From the NCBI GenBank assembly GCA_963814645.1, contig CAWFDX010000006.1, forward strand, positions 34,819-98,818: a DNA stretch of 64,000 nt. The letters run 5' to 3'. This DNA comes from RYN-230 sp963814645 (GTDB lineage Bacteria > Actinomycetota > Actinomycetes > Streptosporangiales > Streptosporangiaceae). A program made the position numbers and the translations under genes. Numbering within the stretch: the stretch's first letter is position 1; every line of letters begins with the position of its first letter. Shown one piece after another: positions 24,830-33,018 of this stretch. The notes beneath the pieces were generated by a model, which worked only from the letters and a program-made list of their open reading frames with translations, searched no databases and was not told the DNA's origin.

Positions 24830-26453
24830 GGCTCTGTCGCACTTTCGGTGGTGACGGATCGTATTCTCACCCGAGGAGGATCCGGTGGCGGAGGAGCTGG
24901 AATCCTGCGCGGCCGTACATCTGCCTTTTGATCATCTTGGTCTTGGTGTTGACGCCTTCGGTGCGCCCGTTGTGGTGCGGCATCGTGACCGCGGCCGTGG
25001 CGGCCTGGATGTCCAGGTCCAGGCCGCGGCTGAAAGAGTGCACGTGAGGCAGGTCCGCATCGCGTGCGCCGGCGATCCACTGCCTGAGCCTGGCGTCGTT
25101 GCCCGGGCGGGGAGCCAGCAGGGCGGCGAAGGAGCGGATCAGCCCGGCCAGGGCGGTCATCTCCGGGCATGCGCCTTCGAGGCCGGCGAGCGTCTCTTGC
25201 TGGCCGGGGGTGAGGCGGTCCGGCCTGGTGAGCAGGGTGCGGGCTGCCCGGCGGGGTGACAGGTGCGGGCGGTCGCTGTCCAGGCGGCCCTGGTTGATGT
25301 AGCGGACAAGGAGGTTGGAGCTGCCCTGGTAGCCGCGCTCGCGGATCTCGCGCAGCAGTTGCTGGACCGGGACGCCGGGCTCTTCGGCCCGGCGCTTGCG
25401 GAGGTAGCCGCGGTGGGGGTCGACGAGGGTGGGCCGGTACTTCGGGGCGCGCTGCAGCCGCTCCGGCTCGCTGGCCCGGTCGTAGCGCTTGACGGTGTTG
25501 AGCGAGAGGTTCAGGCGGCGGGCGCACTCGAGCAGGCCCACGTTCCGGGCACGCAGCTCATGGACCTGCTGCCAGCGCTCCAAAGTGGTGGCGGCCCGCC
25601 TGCCTTCCTGCAGGGGCATGCCCTTCGCCCAGCAGGCGGAGTGCGCCGCGACCTCCTTCCGGACGGCCTCGCCGAGGCCGTGCCACAAGTGCCAGCGATC
25701 GCCGACCTGGACCGCCGAGGGCAGTGCCTGGCGGACGGCCTCGCCGTAAGCCCCCGACCCGTCACGGCACACGACCTCGACGCCGGGATGGTCTTTCAGC
25801 CACTTCTCAGTGACGTCGGCGGTGCGGCCGGGGATGACGTCGGCGCGGCGGCCGGTCTCGGCGTCGATGAGCACGGTCGCGTAGACGCTGCCGCGGCGCA
25901 GCGCGAAGTCGTCGATCCCCAGCACCCGCGGCACCGTCATCCCGGGCAGGGGGATCTTGAGGAGGACCCGCAGCGCGGTATGCCGGCAGACCATGATGCC
26001 CAGTGCCGGCAGCAGCCGCGCCGACGCCCTGCCCGCTAACTCGCGCGCCACTGCGCTGACCTGGGCCGTCAGCCGTGAGATGCGCCGCTGGTAACGGTCC
26101 AGGACGCCCGGGACCTGCTCGCGGAAGGTCTGCACCCTGCACTCCAGCGCCGGGCAGCGCATACGGCGGACCCGCACCCGGACCAGGACGCGGCGGCCAT
26201 CAACGGGAACGTCCGCCGCTGTCCGCTCGCGGTATTCATGCACGCGGGCCGTTTCGGTGCCGCACCCCGGGCAGGCCACGGCCACGTCCCGGGTCCTCGC
26301 CCGCACGCAGATCATCTCGCCCGCGTCCTCGACATCCTCGATGACCAGGGCAGACAACCCAGAGAACACAGTCCTCACAAGCTCAGTCACGTCAATCATG
26401 ACCGATCGTGACACATCAGCACAACCTGCCACCACCGAAAGTGCGACAGAGCC
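24830..26453 (-). mobile_element. ISL3-family insertion sequence
   Basis: A 1.6-kb element with perfect 24-bp terminal inverted repeats (GGCTCTGTCGCACTTTCGGT plus GGTG). AAC/GTT may extend them outward. No target duplication was clear. It lies directly upstream of the PAS hybrid kinase and may have removed its promoter. Confidence 0.92.
24867..26399 (-). CDS. ISL3-family transposase
   Basis: A 510-residue transposase from ATG 26399 (MIDVTELVRTVF). It has the zinc-finger-like N-terminus (ACPGCGTE ... CPALEC), an HTH region, and the catalytic ISL3 core with GIDDFALRRG (first Asp), VVCRDGSGAYGEAV (second Asp) and the late EGVNTKTKMIKRQMYGRAG with the catalytic Glu. The frame is intact. Confidence 0.93.
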   Translation of the reverse strand: MIDVTELVRTVFSGLSALVIEDVEDAGEMICVRARTRDVAVACPGCGTETARVHEYRERTAADVPVDGRRVLVRVRVRRMRCPALECRVQTFREQVPGVLDRYQRRISRLTAQVSAVARELAGRASARLLPALGIMVCRHTALRVLLKIPLPGMTVPRVLGIDDFALRRGSVYATVLIDAETGRRADVIPGRTADVTEKWLKDHPGVEVVCRDGSGAYGEAVRQALPSAVQVGDRWHLWHGLGEAVRKEVAAHSACWAKGMPLQEGRRAATTLERWQQVHELRARNVGLLECARRLNLSLNTVKRYDRASEPERLQRAPKYRPTLVDPHRGYLRKRRAEEPGVPVQQLLREIRERGYQGSSNLLVRYINQGRLDSDRPHLSPRRAARTLLTRPDRLTPGQQETLAGLEGACPEMTALAGLIRSFAALLAPRPGNDARLRQWIAGARDADLPHVHSFSRGLDLDIQAATAAVTMPHHNGRTEGVNTKTKMIKRQMYGRAGFQLLRHRILLG

Positions 26454-26459
26454 GTTAAG

Positions 26460-28667
26460 TTGACAGACCCGTCGCAAGGAGATAGCGGTGGATTGTGTGG
26501 AGGGGCTGTGCTAGCTCGGGGGGACTCCCGCGCGTGGCTGGCGGCGATCGTGGCGTCGTCGGAGGATGCGGTTGGCGCGACGACGCTGGACGGGGTCGTG
26601 ACGAGCTGGAACGCGGCCGCCGAGCGGATGTATGGCTACAGCCAGGATGAGATGCTCGGGCAGAACGCGGCGCGGGTCTTCCCGCCGGACCAGGTTGGTG
26701 AGCTAGCGGTCATCCTGGAGAGGGTGAGCCGGGGGGCGCGGGTGGGGCCACTGGTGACCCAGCGGTTGCGCAAGGACGGGACTCTGTTCACCGCGTCGGT
26801 GGTGTGGCAGCCGATCCGTGATGACTCCGGGACGGTGATTGGCGCGGCGGCGACCGGCCGGGACATCACCGAGCACACCGACCGGCTCCAGGTCGGACAG
26901 GAGCTAGCGGCCCGGCTGGCGGCGATCGTCGAGTCGTCCGAGGACGCGATCATCGGGAAGACCCTGGAGGGGGTGGTGACGAGCTGGAACGCGGCCGCCG
27001 AGCGGATGTACGGCTACAGCCAGGATGAGATGGTCGGGCAGAGTGTGGCGCGGATCTTCCCCCCGGGCCGGGCGAGTGAACTCGTGGCCATCCTGGAACA
27101 GGTGCGGCGGGGCCTGCGGGTGGGGCATTTCGATACCGAGCGGGTCCGCAAAGACGGGACCGTGATCGAGGTGTCGATCTCGGTATCACCGATCCGTGCT
27201 GACAGCGGGGTGGTGATCGCGGCTACGGTGGCGCGAGACGTCACCGAACGCAACCACCTGCTGCGGCTGGAACATGAGCTGACCGCGCGGCTGGCGGCGA
27301 TCTTCGAGGCGTTGGACGACGCGATCATCGGGAAGACCCTGGCGGGGGTGGTGACGAGCTGGAACACAGCGGCGGAGCGGATGTATGGCTACAGCCGCGC
27401 CGAGATGGTCGGGCAGAGCGTGTCACGGATCTTCCCGCCGGACCAGGCCGGTGAGCTGGCCTTCATTATGGATCAGGTGCAGCGGGGCGAGCGGATCAAG
27501 CACCTGGACACGCAGCGGGTACGCCGCGACGGAACGGTGATCGACGTGTCGGTCTCGGTGACACCGATTCGCGACGACTCTGGGACGGTGACCGGGGCGG
27601 CCGCCGTGGGCCGGGACCTGACCGAGATCAACCAAGCGCAGGCGGAGCGGCAGGCGGCGGAGGTACGAGCGCAGCAGGCGGAACGGATGAAAACTGTAGG
27701 GCAGCTGGCCGGAGGGCTGGCCCATGACTTCAATAACCTGCTGGGCGCGATCGCAGGCTACGCCGGCCTGGTGGCGGAGGAGACGGCCAGCGATCCGCGG
27801 ATCCGGGCCGACGTGGAGCAGATCCTGGCCGCCGCGCAGCGGGGGGCGCAGCTGACCAAGCAACTGCTGGTGTTCAGCCGCCAGGAGCCGGGACAAGTGG
27901 CACCGGTGGACGTCGGCGCGGTGGTGACTGGCCCCAGCCGGGGGCAGACGGAACCGCCGGCGGCGGGCCGGGACGCCGGGACCGTGGAACTCGCCGTCAT
28001 CGATACCGGGACCGGGATGAGCGAGGAAGTCGCCCAGCGGATCTTCGAGCCGTTCTTCACCACCAAGGAGGCGGACAAGGGCACCGGGCTGGGGCTGGCC
28101 ACCGTGCACGGGATCATCATCGCGCTAGGCGGCACCGTGACGGTGGAGACCGCGGAGGGACACGGCAGCATGTTCCGGATCAGTCTGCCGGCCGCGGCCG
28201 GTGACGCCGCTGCGGCGCCACGGCGGGAAGCCGCACCGGCGCCGGCGTCTGTGCCACGTGGGCATGGCGAAGTGGTCCTGATCGTCGACGATGAGCCGGC
28301 GCTGCTGGACGTCACGTCCAGGATGCGGCGCAGCCATGGGTACGTGACCATGCAGGCCGGCGGTTATGACGAGGCAGTGGCAGCCGCCTCGGCGCAGCAG
28401 GTTGACCTGCTGCTGACTGATTCCGTGCTACCGGGCAGTTCGGGGGCGGCCGTGGCCGAACGGGTCCGTGCGCTGGTCCCGGGTGTCCGGGTGCTGCAGA
28501 TGTCCGGCTATGTGCCCGGTCGGGGGAATTATGCCCCGGTTGAGCAGGCGGACTTTGTGTACAAGCCGTTCACCAGCGGGACCCTGCTGGAGAAGGTCGC
28601 GGCAGTGCTGGCCGGTAAGCCAATTCCCGACCGGTCGCGCGGGGCTGACGGAGACGCTGTCCGCTAA
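26460..28667 (+). CDS. Hybrid histidine kinase, PAS-PAS-PAS-HisKA-REC, apparently missing the N-box
   Basis: A 735-residue soluble hybrid kinase. Three near-duplicate PAS domains (about 25-140, 155-265, 280-390) share TSWNAAAERMYGYS, suggesting recent internal duplication. The H-box is GGLAHDFNNLL with His422. Only ~93 residues separate it from DTGTGM, and the usual LxNLxxNARDAM N-box that binds Mg-ATP is absent. The GTGLGLA loop and a C-terminal receiver (VDDEPALLDV, LLTDSVLP with the acceptor Asp, YKPF) are present. Autophosphorylation is therefore doubtful. The start is uncertain: TTG 26460 lies at the ISL3 border, while TTG 26493 fits the AAGGAGA ribosome site. Confidence 0.85.
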   Translation: MTDPSQGDSGGLCGGAVLARGDSRAWLAAIVASSEDAVGATTLDGVVTSWNAAAERMYGYSQDEMLGQNAARVFPPDQVGELAVILERVSRGARVGPLVTQRLRKDGTLFTASVVWQPIRDDSGTVIGAAATGRDITEHTDRLQVGQELAARLAAIVESSEDAIIGKTLEGVVTSWNAAAERMYGYSQDEMVGQSVARIFPPGRASELVAILEQVRRGLRVGHFDTERVRKDGTVIEVSISVSPIRADSGVVIAATVARDVTERNHLLRLEHELTARLAAIFEALDDAIIGKTLAGVVTSWNTAAERMYGYSRAEMVGQSVSRIFPPDQAGELAFIMDQVQRGERIKHLDTQRVRRDGTVIDVSVSVTPIRDDSGTVTGAAAVGRDLTEINQAQAERQAAEVRAQQAERMKTVGQLAGGLAHDFNNLLGAIAGYAGLVAEETASDPRIRADVEQILAAAQRGAQLTKQLLVFSRQEPGQVAPVDVGAVVTGPSRGQTEPPAAGRDAGTVELAVIDTGTGMSEEVAQRIFEPFFTTKEADKGTGLGLATVHGIIIALGGTVTVETAEGHGSMFRISLPAAAGDAAAAPRREAAPAPASVPRGHGEVVLIVDDEPALLDVTSRMRRSHGYVTMQAGGYDEAVAAASAQQVDLLLTDSVLPGSSGAAVAERVRALVPGVRVLQMSGYVPGRGNYAPVEQADFVYKPFTSGTLLEKVAAVLAGKPIPDRSRGADGDAVR

Positions 28668-29798
28668 CAGGTCCCTCGCACAATCGGGCAGTTGGTCGGT
28701 GTGGACCGGGACGTGCGCCCCTGGGTGGGAACCAGGCCAGCGCCGAGGCTGAAGTCATGACGAGGCTGGGGGCCTGACGAGCGGGCGGGCAGGCATTCTG
28801 GTGGTGGGTGCGGGCCCAGCCGGGCTGGCTCTGGCCTTGCAGGCCCATGACCATGGTGCCGAGGTCCGGGTCATTGAGCGGCGGCCGAGGGCCTTCCGGC
28901 CTTCCCGCGCACTGATCCTGCATGCCCGCTCCCTTGAGGTACTGCGCCCGCTCGGGGTAACCGACGCCTTGCTGGCCAAGGCAGATATCGCTCCCGCGGT
29001 GGATCTGCAACTGGGTTCCCGGGCGGTCCTGGTCAGGCTGGGCCACCTCGCGCTACCCGACACTGCCTTCCCGCACCTGTCACTGATCCGGCAGATGGAT
29101 GTTGAAACGGTACTGGCGCAGGCGCTGGCCGACCGCGGGGTGTCGATAGAGCGGGGCACCGAGCTAGTTGGATTGCGCGAAGACGCGGCGGGCACGCGGG
29201 CAGTGCTGAGATCGCATAGCGCGGTGACCGAGGCCCAGTTCGGATTCGTGGCCGGCTGTGATGGTCCCACCAGCACGGTGCGGGCCGTGGCCGGTGTCGG
29301 ATGGCCGGGGCGGCCCTACCCGGTAGAGGTCGTGCTGGCCGACGCCGAGCTCAACGCTGACCTTGCCGGTGACGCCGCGCATGTCGTGGCGGGCCGACGG
29401 GGACTGCTGTTCGCCTTCCCGCTGGGCGAGCTGGCGACCTGGCGGTTGCTCGCGACGCGGCCGGCCGGCGGCGATCCGCTGCCGTTCGGGCAGCCCGGTC
29501 CCCCGGTCCCCGTCGCCGAACTGCAGGCGATCGTGGACCAGGCAGGTCTGGGAGCACAGATCACCCAGCTTGCGTGGTCCGCGCAGGTGCGGCTGCAGCA
29601 CCGGGTAGCCAGCCGGTTCCGGAGAGGGCGGCTGTTTCTGGCCGGGGACGCCGCCCATGCCTACTCCCCGGCGACCGGCCAGGGCATGAACGCCGCCATC
29701 CAGGACGCGGCGAACCTGGGCTGGAAGCTGGCCTTCGCCACCGCGCAGCCGGACAACGCGGTCCTGCTCGACTCTTATGATCGCGAGCGGAGGCCGGT

Positions 29799-31283
29799 GG
29801 GTCGCGTCCCAACCCCGGTGTAAATGACGACGGGCGTAGGTTCCTTCAAGAGCTACCAACTCAGCGAAGGAAGGACTACGCCCGTGCCGAATCGAGTATC
29901 TCCCACTGACCGGATCCGTGCCGAGATCGACGCCTTGTTCGACGGGTCGCGTGATCTGGGTGAGGTGATCGAGGATGTGGCCCGGCTGGGTGCCCGGCTG
30001 ATCATCCAGACCGCGGTGGAAGCCGAGGTGGAGGTGTTCCTGGGCCGGGCCCGCTACCAGCGCTCGGCTGCCGCGCAGGATGCCCGGCCGGGGATGCGCA
30101 ACGGTTACTGCCCGGCGACGGTCAAGACCACCGCCGGGCCGGTGACCGTGGCCCGGCCGAAGCTGCGCGGCACTACCGAGCGGTTCGCGTCAGCGCTGTT
30201 CGGCAGGTCGGTCACCAGGTCGAATGCCCTGGAGTCGCTGGTGATCGCGGGGTTCGTGCGGGGGCTGTCGGTCCGTGACGTGGAGAACACCCTCGCCGAT
30301 GCCCTGGGCGCCGAGGCGGCGCTGAGCAAGTTGACGGTCTCGCGTATCTGCCAGGCGATCGGCGATGAGTTCACCGCCTGGTCGGGCAGGCGCCTGGACG
30401 GCCTGGAGCTGGATTACCTGTTCCTGGATGCCTCGATGTTCAAGATGCATCCCGGTGCCCGGGCCGAGCCGGTGCTGGCGGCGTGGGGCATCACCCCCGA
30501 CGGCAAGCCGGTGTTCGTCGCGCTGGCCGCTGGCGGCAGTGAGTCCACCGACGCCTGGGCTGGCTTCCTGGAGGAACTGCGCGGCCGGGGGCTGCGCCCG
30601 CCGCTGCTGGTCATCTCCGACGGCGCCGCCGGGCTGATCAACGCCGCCGAGAGCGTGCTGGCCCGGTCGCTGCGCCAGAAATGCCTGATCCACCGGGCCC
30701 GCAACGTCCTCGCGAAGGTCCCCGCCGCCGCCCAGGACCAGGTCCGGGACGCTTACTGGGCGATCTTCGACACCGATGCCCTCACCGCCGCTGGCATCGC
30801 GCCCGGGCACAAGCTCGTCACCGCAGTGCAGGCCCGTATCGACGCCTTCGCCGAGCGATACGGCAAGCTCTACCCATCGGCCGTCAAGTGCCTGCTCACC
30901 GACCGCGGGCAACTCACCAGCTACCTGCGGTTCCCGGTCGAGCACCACAAGCGGATCCGGCACTCCAACTTCATCGAGCGCACCTTCGGCGAGACCCGCC
31001 GCCGGGTCAAGGTCATCGGCCGGCTCCCCGGCGAGGCCAGCTGCCTCAACCTGGTCTGGGCCGTCCTGGACCGCGCCAGCCGCGGCTGGCGCGGCGTCAA
31101 TACCACCAACGCCGGCCTGCGCCTGCTACACGACCTGCGCCGCCAGCTCCTCGACCCGCCCACCCCGATCCGCCGGACCAGCCACCCTGCCGCAGCACCC
31201 GAAGAAACTGTCGGGGCCGTCGCCTAACATCCCAGCGAAGGAGCCGAGCCCACGTCATTTACACCGCTCCTGGGACGCCACCC
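29799..31283 (+). mobile_element. IS256-family insertion sequence with 7-bp target duplication
   Basis: Terminal inverted repeats of ~31 bp: the left begins GGGTCGCGTCCCA and ends GGTGTAAATGACG; the right is the complement of GGGTGGCGTCCCA...GGTGTAAATGACG. GGCCGGT stands directly outside both ends, a target duplication of 7 bp. Insertion looks recent, since the host gene is restored exactly by excision. Confidence 0.95.
29884..31227 (+). CDS. IS256-family (mutator-type) transposase
   Basis: A 447-residue transposase from GTG 29884 (AAGGAAGG ribosome site). It has LDYLFLDASMFK (first Asp), LLVISDGAAGLINA (second Asp), QKCLIHRARNVLAKVP with the C/H signature, and RHSNFIERTFGETRRR with the catalytic Glu, as in the IS256/MuDR mutator group. 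The frame is intact, so it is probably active. Confidence 0.95.
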   Translation: MPNRVSPTDRIRAEIDALFDGSRDLGEVIEDVARLGARLIIQTAVEAEVEVFLGRARYQRSAAAQDARPGMRNGYCPATVKTTAGPVTVARPKLRGTTERFASALFGRSVTRSNALESLVIAGFVRGLSVRDVENTLADALGAEAALSKLTVSRICQAIGDEFTAWSGRRLDGLELDYLFLDASMFKMHPGARAEPVLAAWGITPDGKPVFVALAAGGSESTDAWAGFLEELRGRGLRPPLLVISDGAAGLINAAESVLARSLRQKCLIHRARNVLAKVPAAAQDQVRDAYWAIFDTDALTAAGIAPGHKLVTAVQARIDAFAERYGKLYPSAVKCLLTDRGQLTSYLRFPVEHHKRIRHSNFIERTFGETRRRVKVIGRLPGEASCLNLVWAVLDRASRGWRGVNTTNAGLRLLHDLRRQLLDPPTPIRRTSHPAAAPEETVGAVA

Positions 31284-31951
31284 GGCCGGTGGCCCGGCAG
31301 GTGCTGGGGATGACGCACCTGACGTTCTGGGGCGAGGCCGGCACTGGCCTTGTTCCCTCGGCGTTGCGCAGCCAGGTGGCACCGCTGGCCGCACCGCTTC
31401 TGACCGCGGTCCTAGCGCGCCGCGGCATGGTCGCGGCGGGGATCCGGCTGCTCTCGCAGCTGGGGGTGAACTACCGCGGCAGCCCGCTGTCGGTGGAGGG
31501 GACACCGCGACCGCGTGGCGGGCCGCGGGCCGGGGACCGGCTACCCGACCGGACCGTGATTGCCGATGGGCGCAGCGTGCGGCTGCACGAATTGCTCGCG
31601 CGGCCCGGCGTGCACATCCTGCTCGACCGGGACGCAGCTGCCGCCCTCGATACCCTGCCGATGCGGGGCCCCCTGGTTAGCGTGCACCGGCTGACCAGCT
31701 CTCCCGGACACGGGATGACCGCTGTCCGCCCTGACGGTTACATCGGCCTGCGCACGGAGATTGCTGACGCGACCCTACTGGACGCCTGGCTCGGGCTGGT
31801 CTTGCCGTGATATCCGCTGAGGCCGGGATGTCCGCGGTAAGGCCGGACGGCCCTGCGGGTGCCTGACTTCCGGCCCTGACCCGCCGCCACGACCGACCGG
31901 GACTCTGCTGTTATGACACTGGAACCCCTGCGTCGCGCCTGGCGTTTCGAG

Positions 31952-31992
31952 TGGAGCTAAGGAGATTCGAACTCCTGACCTCTTGCATGCCA
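31952..31992 (-). repeat. tRNA-Ala(GGC) 3' half, att-like repeat copy 1
   Basis: The minus strand reads as the 3' half of a tRNA-Ala: anticodon-loop end and stem GCAAG, variable AGGTC, T-arm AGGAG-TTCGAAT-CTCCT and acceptor TAGCTCCA. No 5' half exists here. The adjoining ~40 bp (TCTGGCGGCAGCACGTCCAC and on) are shared with the copies at 39609 and 50800. Such 3' tRNA halves are typical of the far attachment site left by integrative elements. Otherwise 31811-32195 holds nothing I recognise. Confidence 0.75.
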
Positions 31993-32195
31993 TCTGGCGG
32001 CAGCACGTCCACCCGCGTCCATCCCCGCAGGTCACCGTCCCCACCCGTCCCTCCGCGACCACCTCCGTCCACTCACTCATCTGCCGATGAGCATGCGCAG
32101 GCCTTCTTGCATGGGACGACACGACTGGCCCCGATGCCGATGAGAGTGATGGATCGATCCGTTTGCCAGGTGAATTTGCCAGGTGAAGGAGACGC

Positions 32196-32366
32196 ATGAG
32201 CAGCATCCCTGTGCCCGACGAGCAGACCCACTACTCGTCCCGGCGGTAGGACGATGTCGATGCGCTGGCCTGGCCGGAGTTCAGCCAACGCGCTCTAAAC
32301 CTGCTGCGGTCGGCCGGTGAGGCGCTGCATCCCGAGCCCGGCGAGCTGTGTCAGGCCGCCACGTAG
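32196..32366 (+). pseudogene. 56-residue ORF broken by an in-frame amber codon
   Basis: An ATG with a perfect AAGGAGA ribosome site opens a frame of 17 codons (MSSIPVPDEQ...), stopped by TAG at 32247-32249. The same frame then runs 38 more codons (DDVDALAWPEF, LLRSAGEALHPE) to a second TAG. It overlaps the 3' end of the opposite-strand oxidase gene by 16 nt. It may be a decayed small gene or chance. No family recognised. Confidence 0.3.
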
Positions 32367-33016
32367 AACAGCACCCAGAGCAAGATCGCGATCGCGGCGA
32401 GGTAGGTCCATACCAGAGTGAACGCGCTCAGCGACGCCTGGAAGCGCTGGACAGCGAAGGCCTCGGCGTAGGTGGGCGGCTGCTCGACGAAGGATACCTG
32501 GGGGATCGCGCGGCAGCGCATAATCAGGATCTCCAGCCAGATCATCGCGCTGAACACGACCACGAGAAAGACCGGCGTGGTGGCGACAAATACGCTCGCG
32601 AATCCCGCGCTGCCGGGGTAGAAGGGCAGGTTGAGCAGCTGCCAGACCTGGACGCCCATCGCGCCAAGCCCCAGCGCAAGCGCTGCCACCGCGGCTGCCT
32701 GCCACGCGGCCTTGCCCCCGGTCTTGATCCGCGTCAGCCCGCCGTATTGGACCAGTGCGCTGACCACGATCACTCCCATGATCACTGCGCCGGCCCACGG
32801 CTGCGGGCCTTTGAAACCGACCGGGTGCCACATCCCGTCCGAGTTCACCGCCCGCAGGTAGAAGTAGGCGAACACGAACGCGCCGAAGCCGAACGAGAGG
32901 GAAGCCAGGGCGATCCGGGACCCGGCCCAGGCAGCGTTCAGCGCAGTCTCGTGGTAGAAGGCTGCCTCCTCGATCTCCGGGCTCGCGCCGGCCGGCTGCG
33001 CGGTTGTCTCGGCCAT
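32351..33016 (-). CDS. ctaE: Cytochrome c oxidase subunit III
   Basis: A 221-residue five-helix heme-copper oxidase subunit 3. Helices are visible at LASLSFGFGAFVFAYFYL, AGAVIMGVIVVSALV and onward, ending TLVWTYLAAIAILLWVLFYV. It supports the catalytic subunit I in the aa3-type terminal oxidase. The ATG at 33016 lies 2 nt after the subunit I stop, so the genes are coupled; the much longer frame running through subunit I is an artefact. It is the last gene of the oxidase operon. Confidence 0.85.
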   Translation of the reverse strand: MAETTAQPAGASPEIEEAAFYHETALNAAWAGSRIALASLSFGFGAFVFAYFYLRAVNSDGMWHPVGFKGPQPWAGAVIMGVIVVSALVQYGGLTRIKTGGKAAWQAAAVAALALGLGAMGVQVWQLLNLPFYPGSAGFASVFVATTPVFLVVVFSAMIWLEILIMRCRAIPQVSFVEQPPTYAEAFAVQRFQASLSAFTLVWTYLAAIAILLWVLFYVAA

Positions 33017-33018
33017 GG

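Larger units (their letters stand above)
28801..31810 (+). pseudogene. FAD-dependent monooxygenase interrupted by IS256
   Basis: The 5' part (28801-29798) is a PheA/TfdB-type FAD hydroxylase: VVGAGPAGLALAL, the middle DG motif region (VAGCDGPTSTVR), and GDAAHAYSPATGQGMN. The insertion falls after RERRPV. The 3' part (31284-31810) continues in frame with ARQVLGMTHLTFW and the C-terminal thioredoxin-like domain. Removing 29799-31283 plus one copy of GGCCGGT restores one reading frame, giving RERRPVARQVL. The protein would be ~500 residues. Frame upstream of GTG 28801 (GRAGILVVG) suggests the true start is earlier, but no good start codon is seen. The substrate, an aromatic or polyketide, is unknown. 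Confidence 0.9.

Noticed and set aside
31952..31992. A complete tRNA gene
   Set aside because: Only the anticodon loop to the acceptor end is present in all three copies; no D-arm or 5' acceptor strand is seen upstream.
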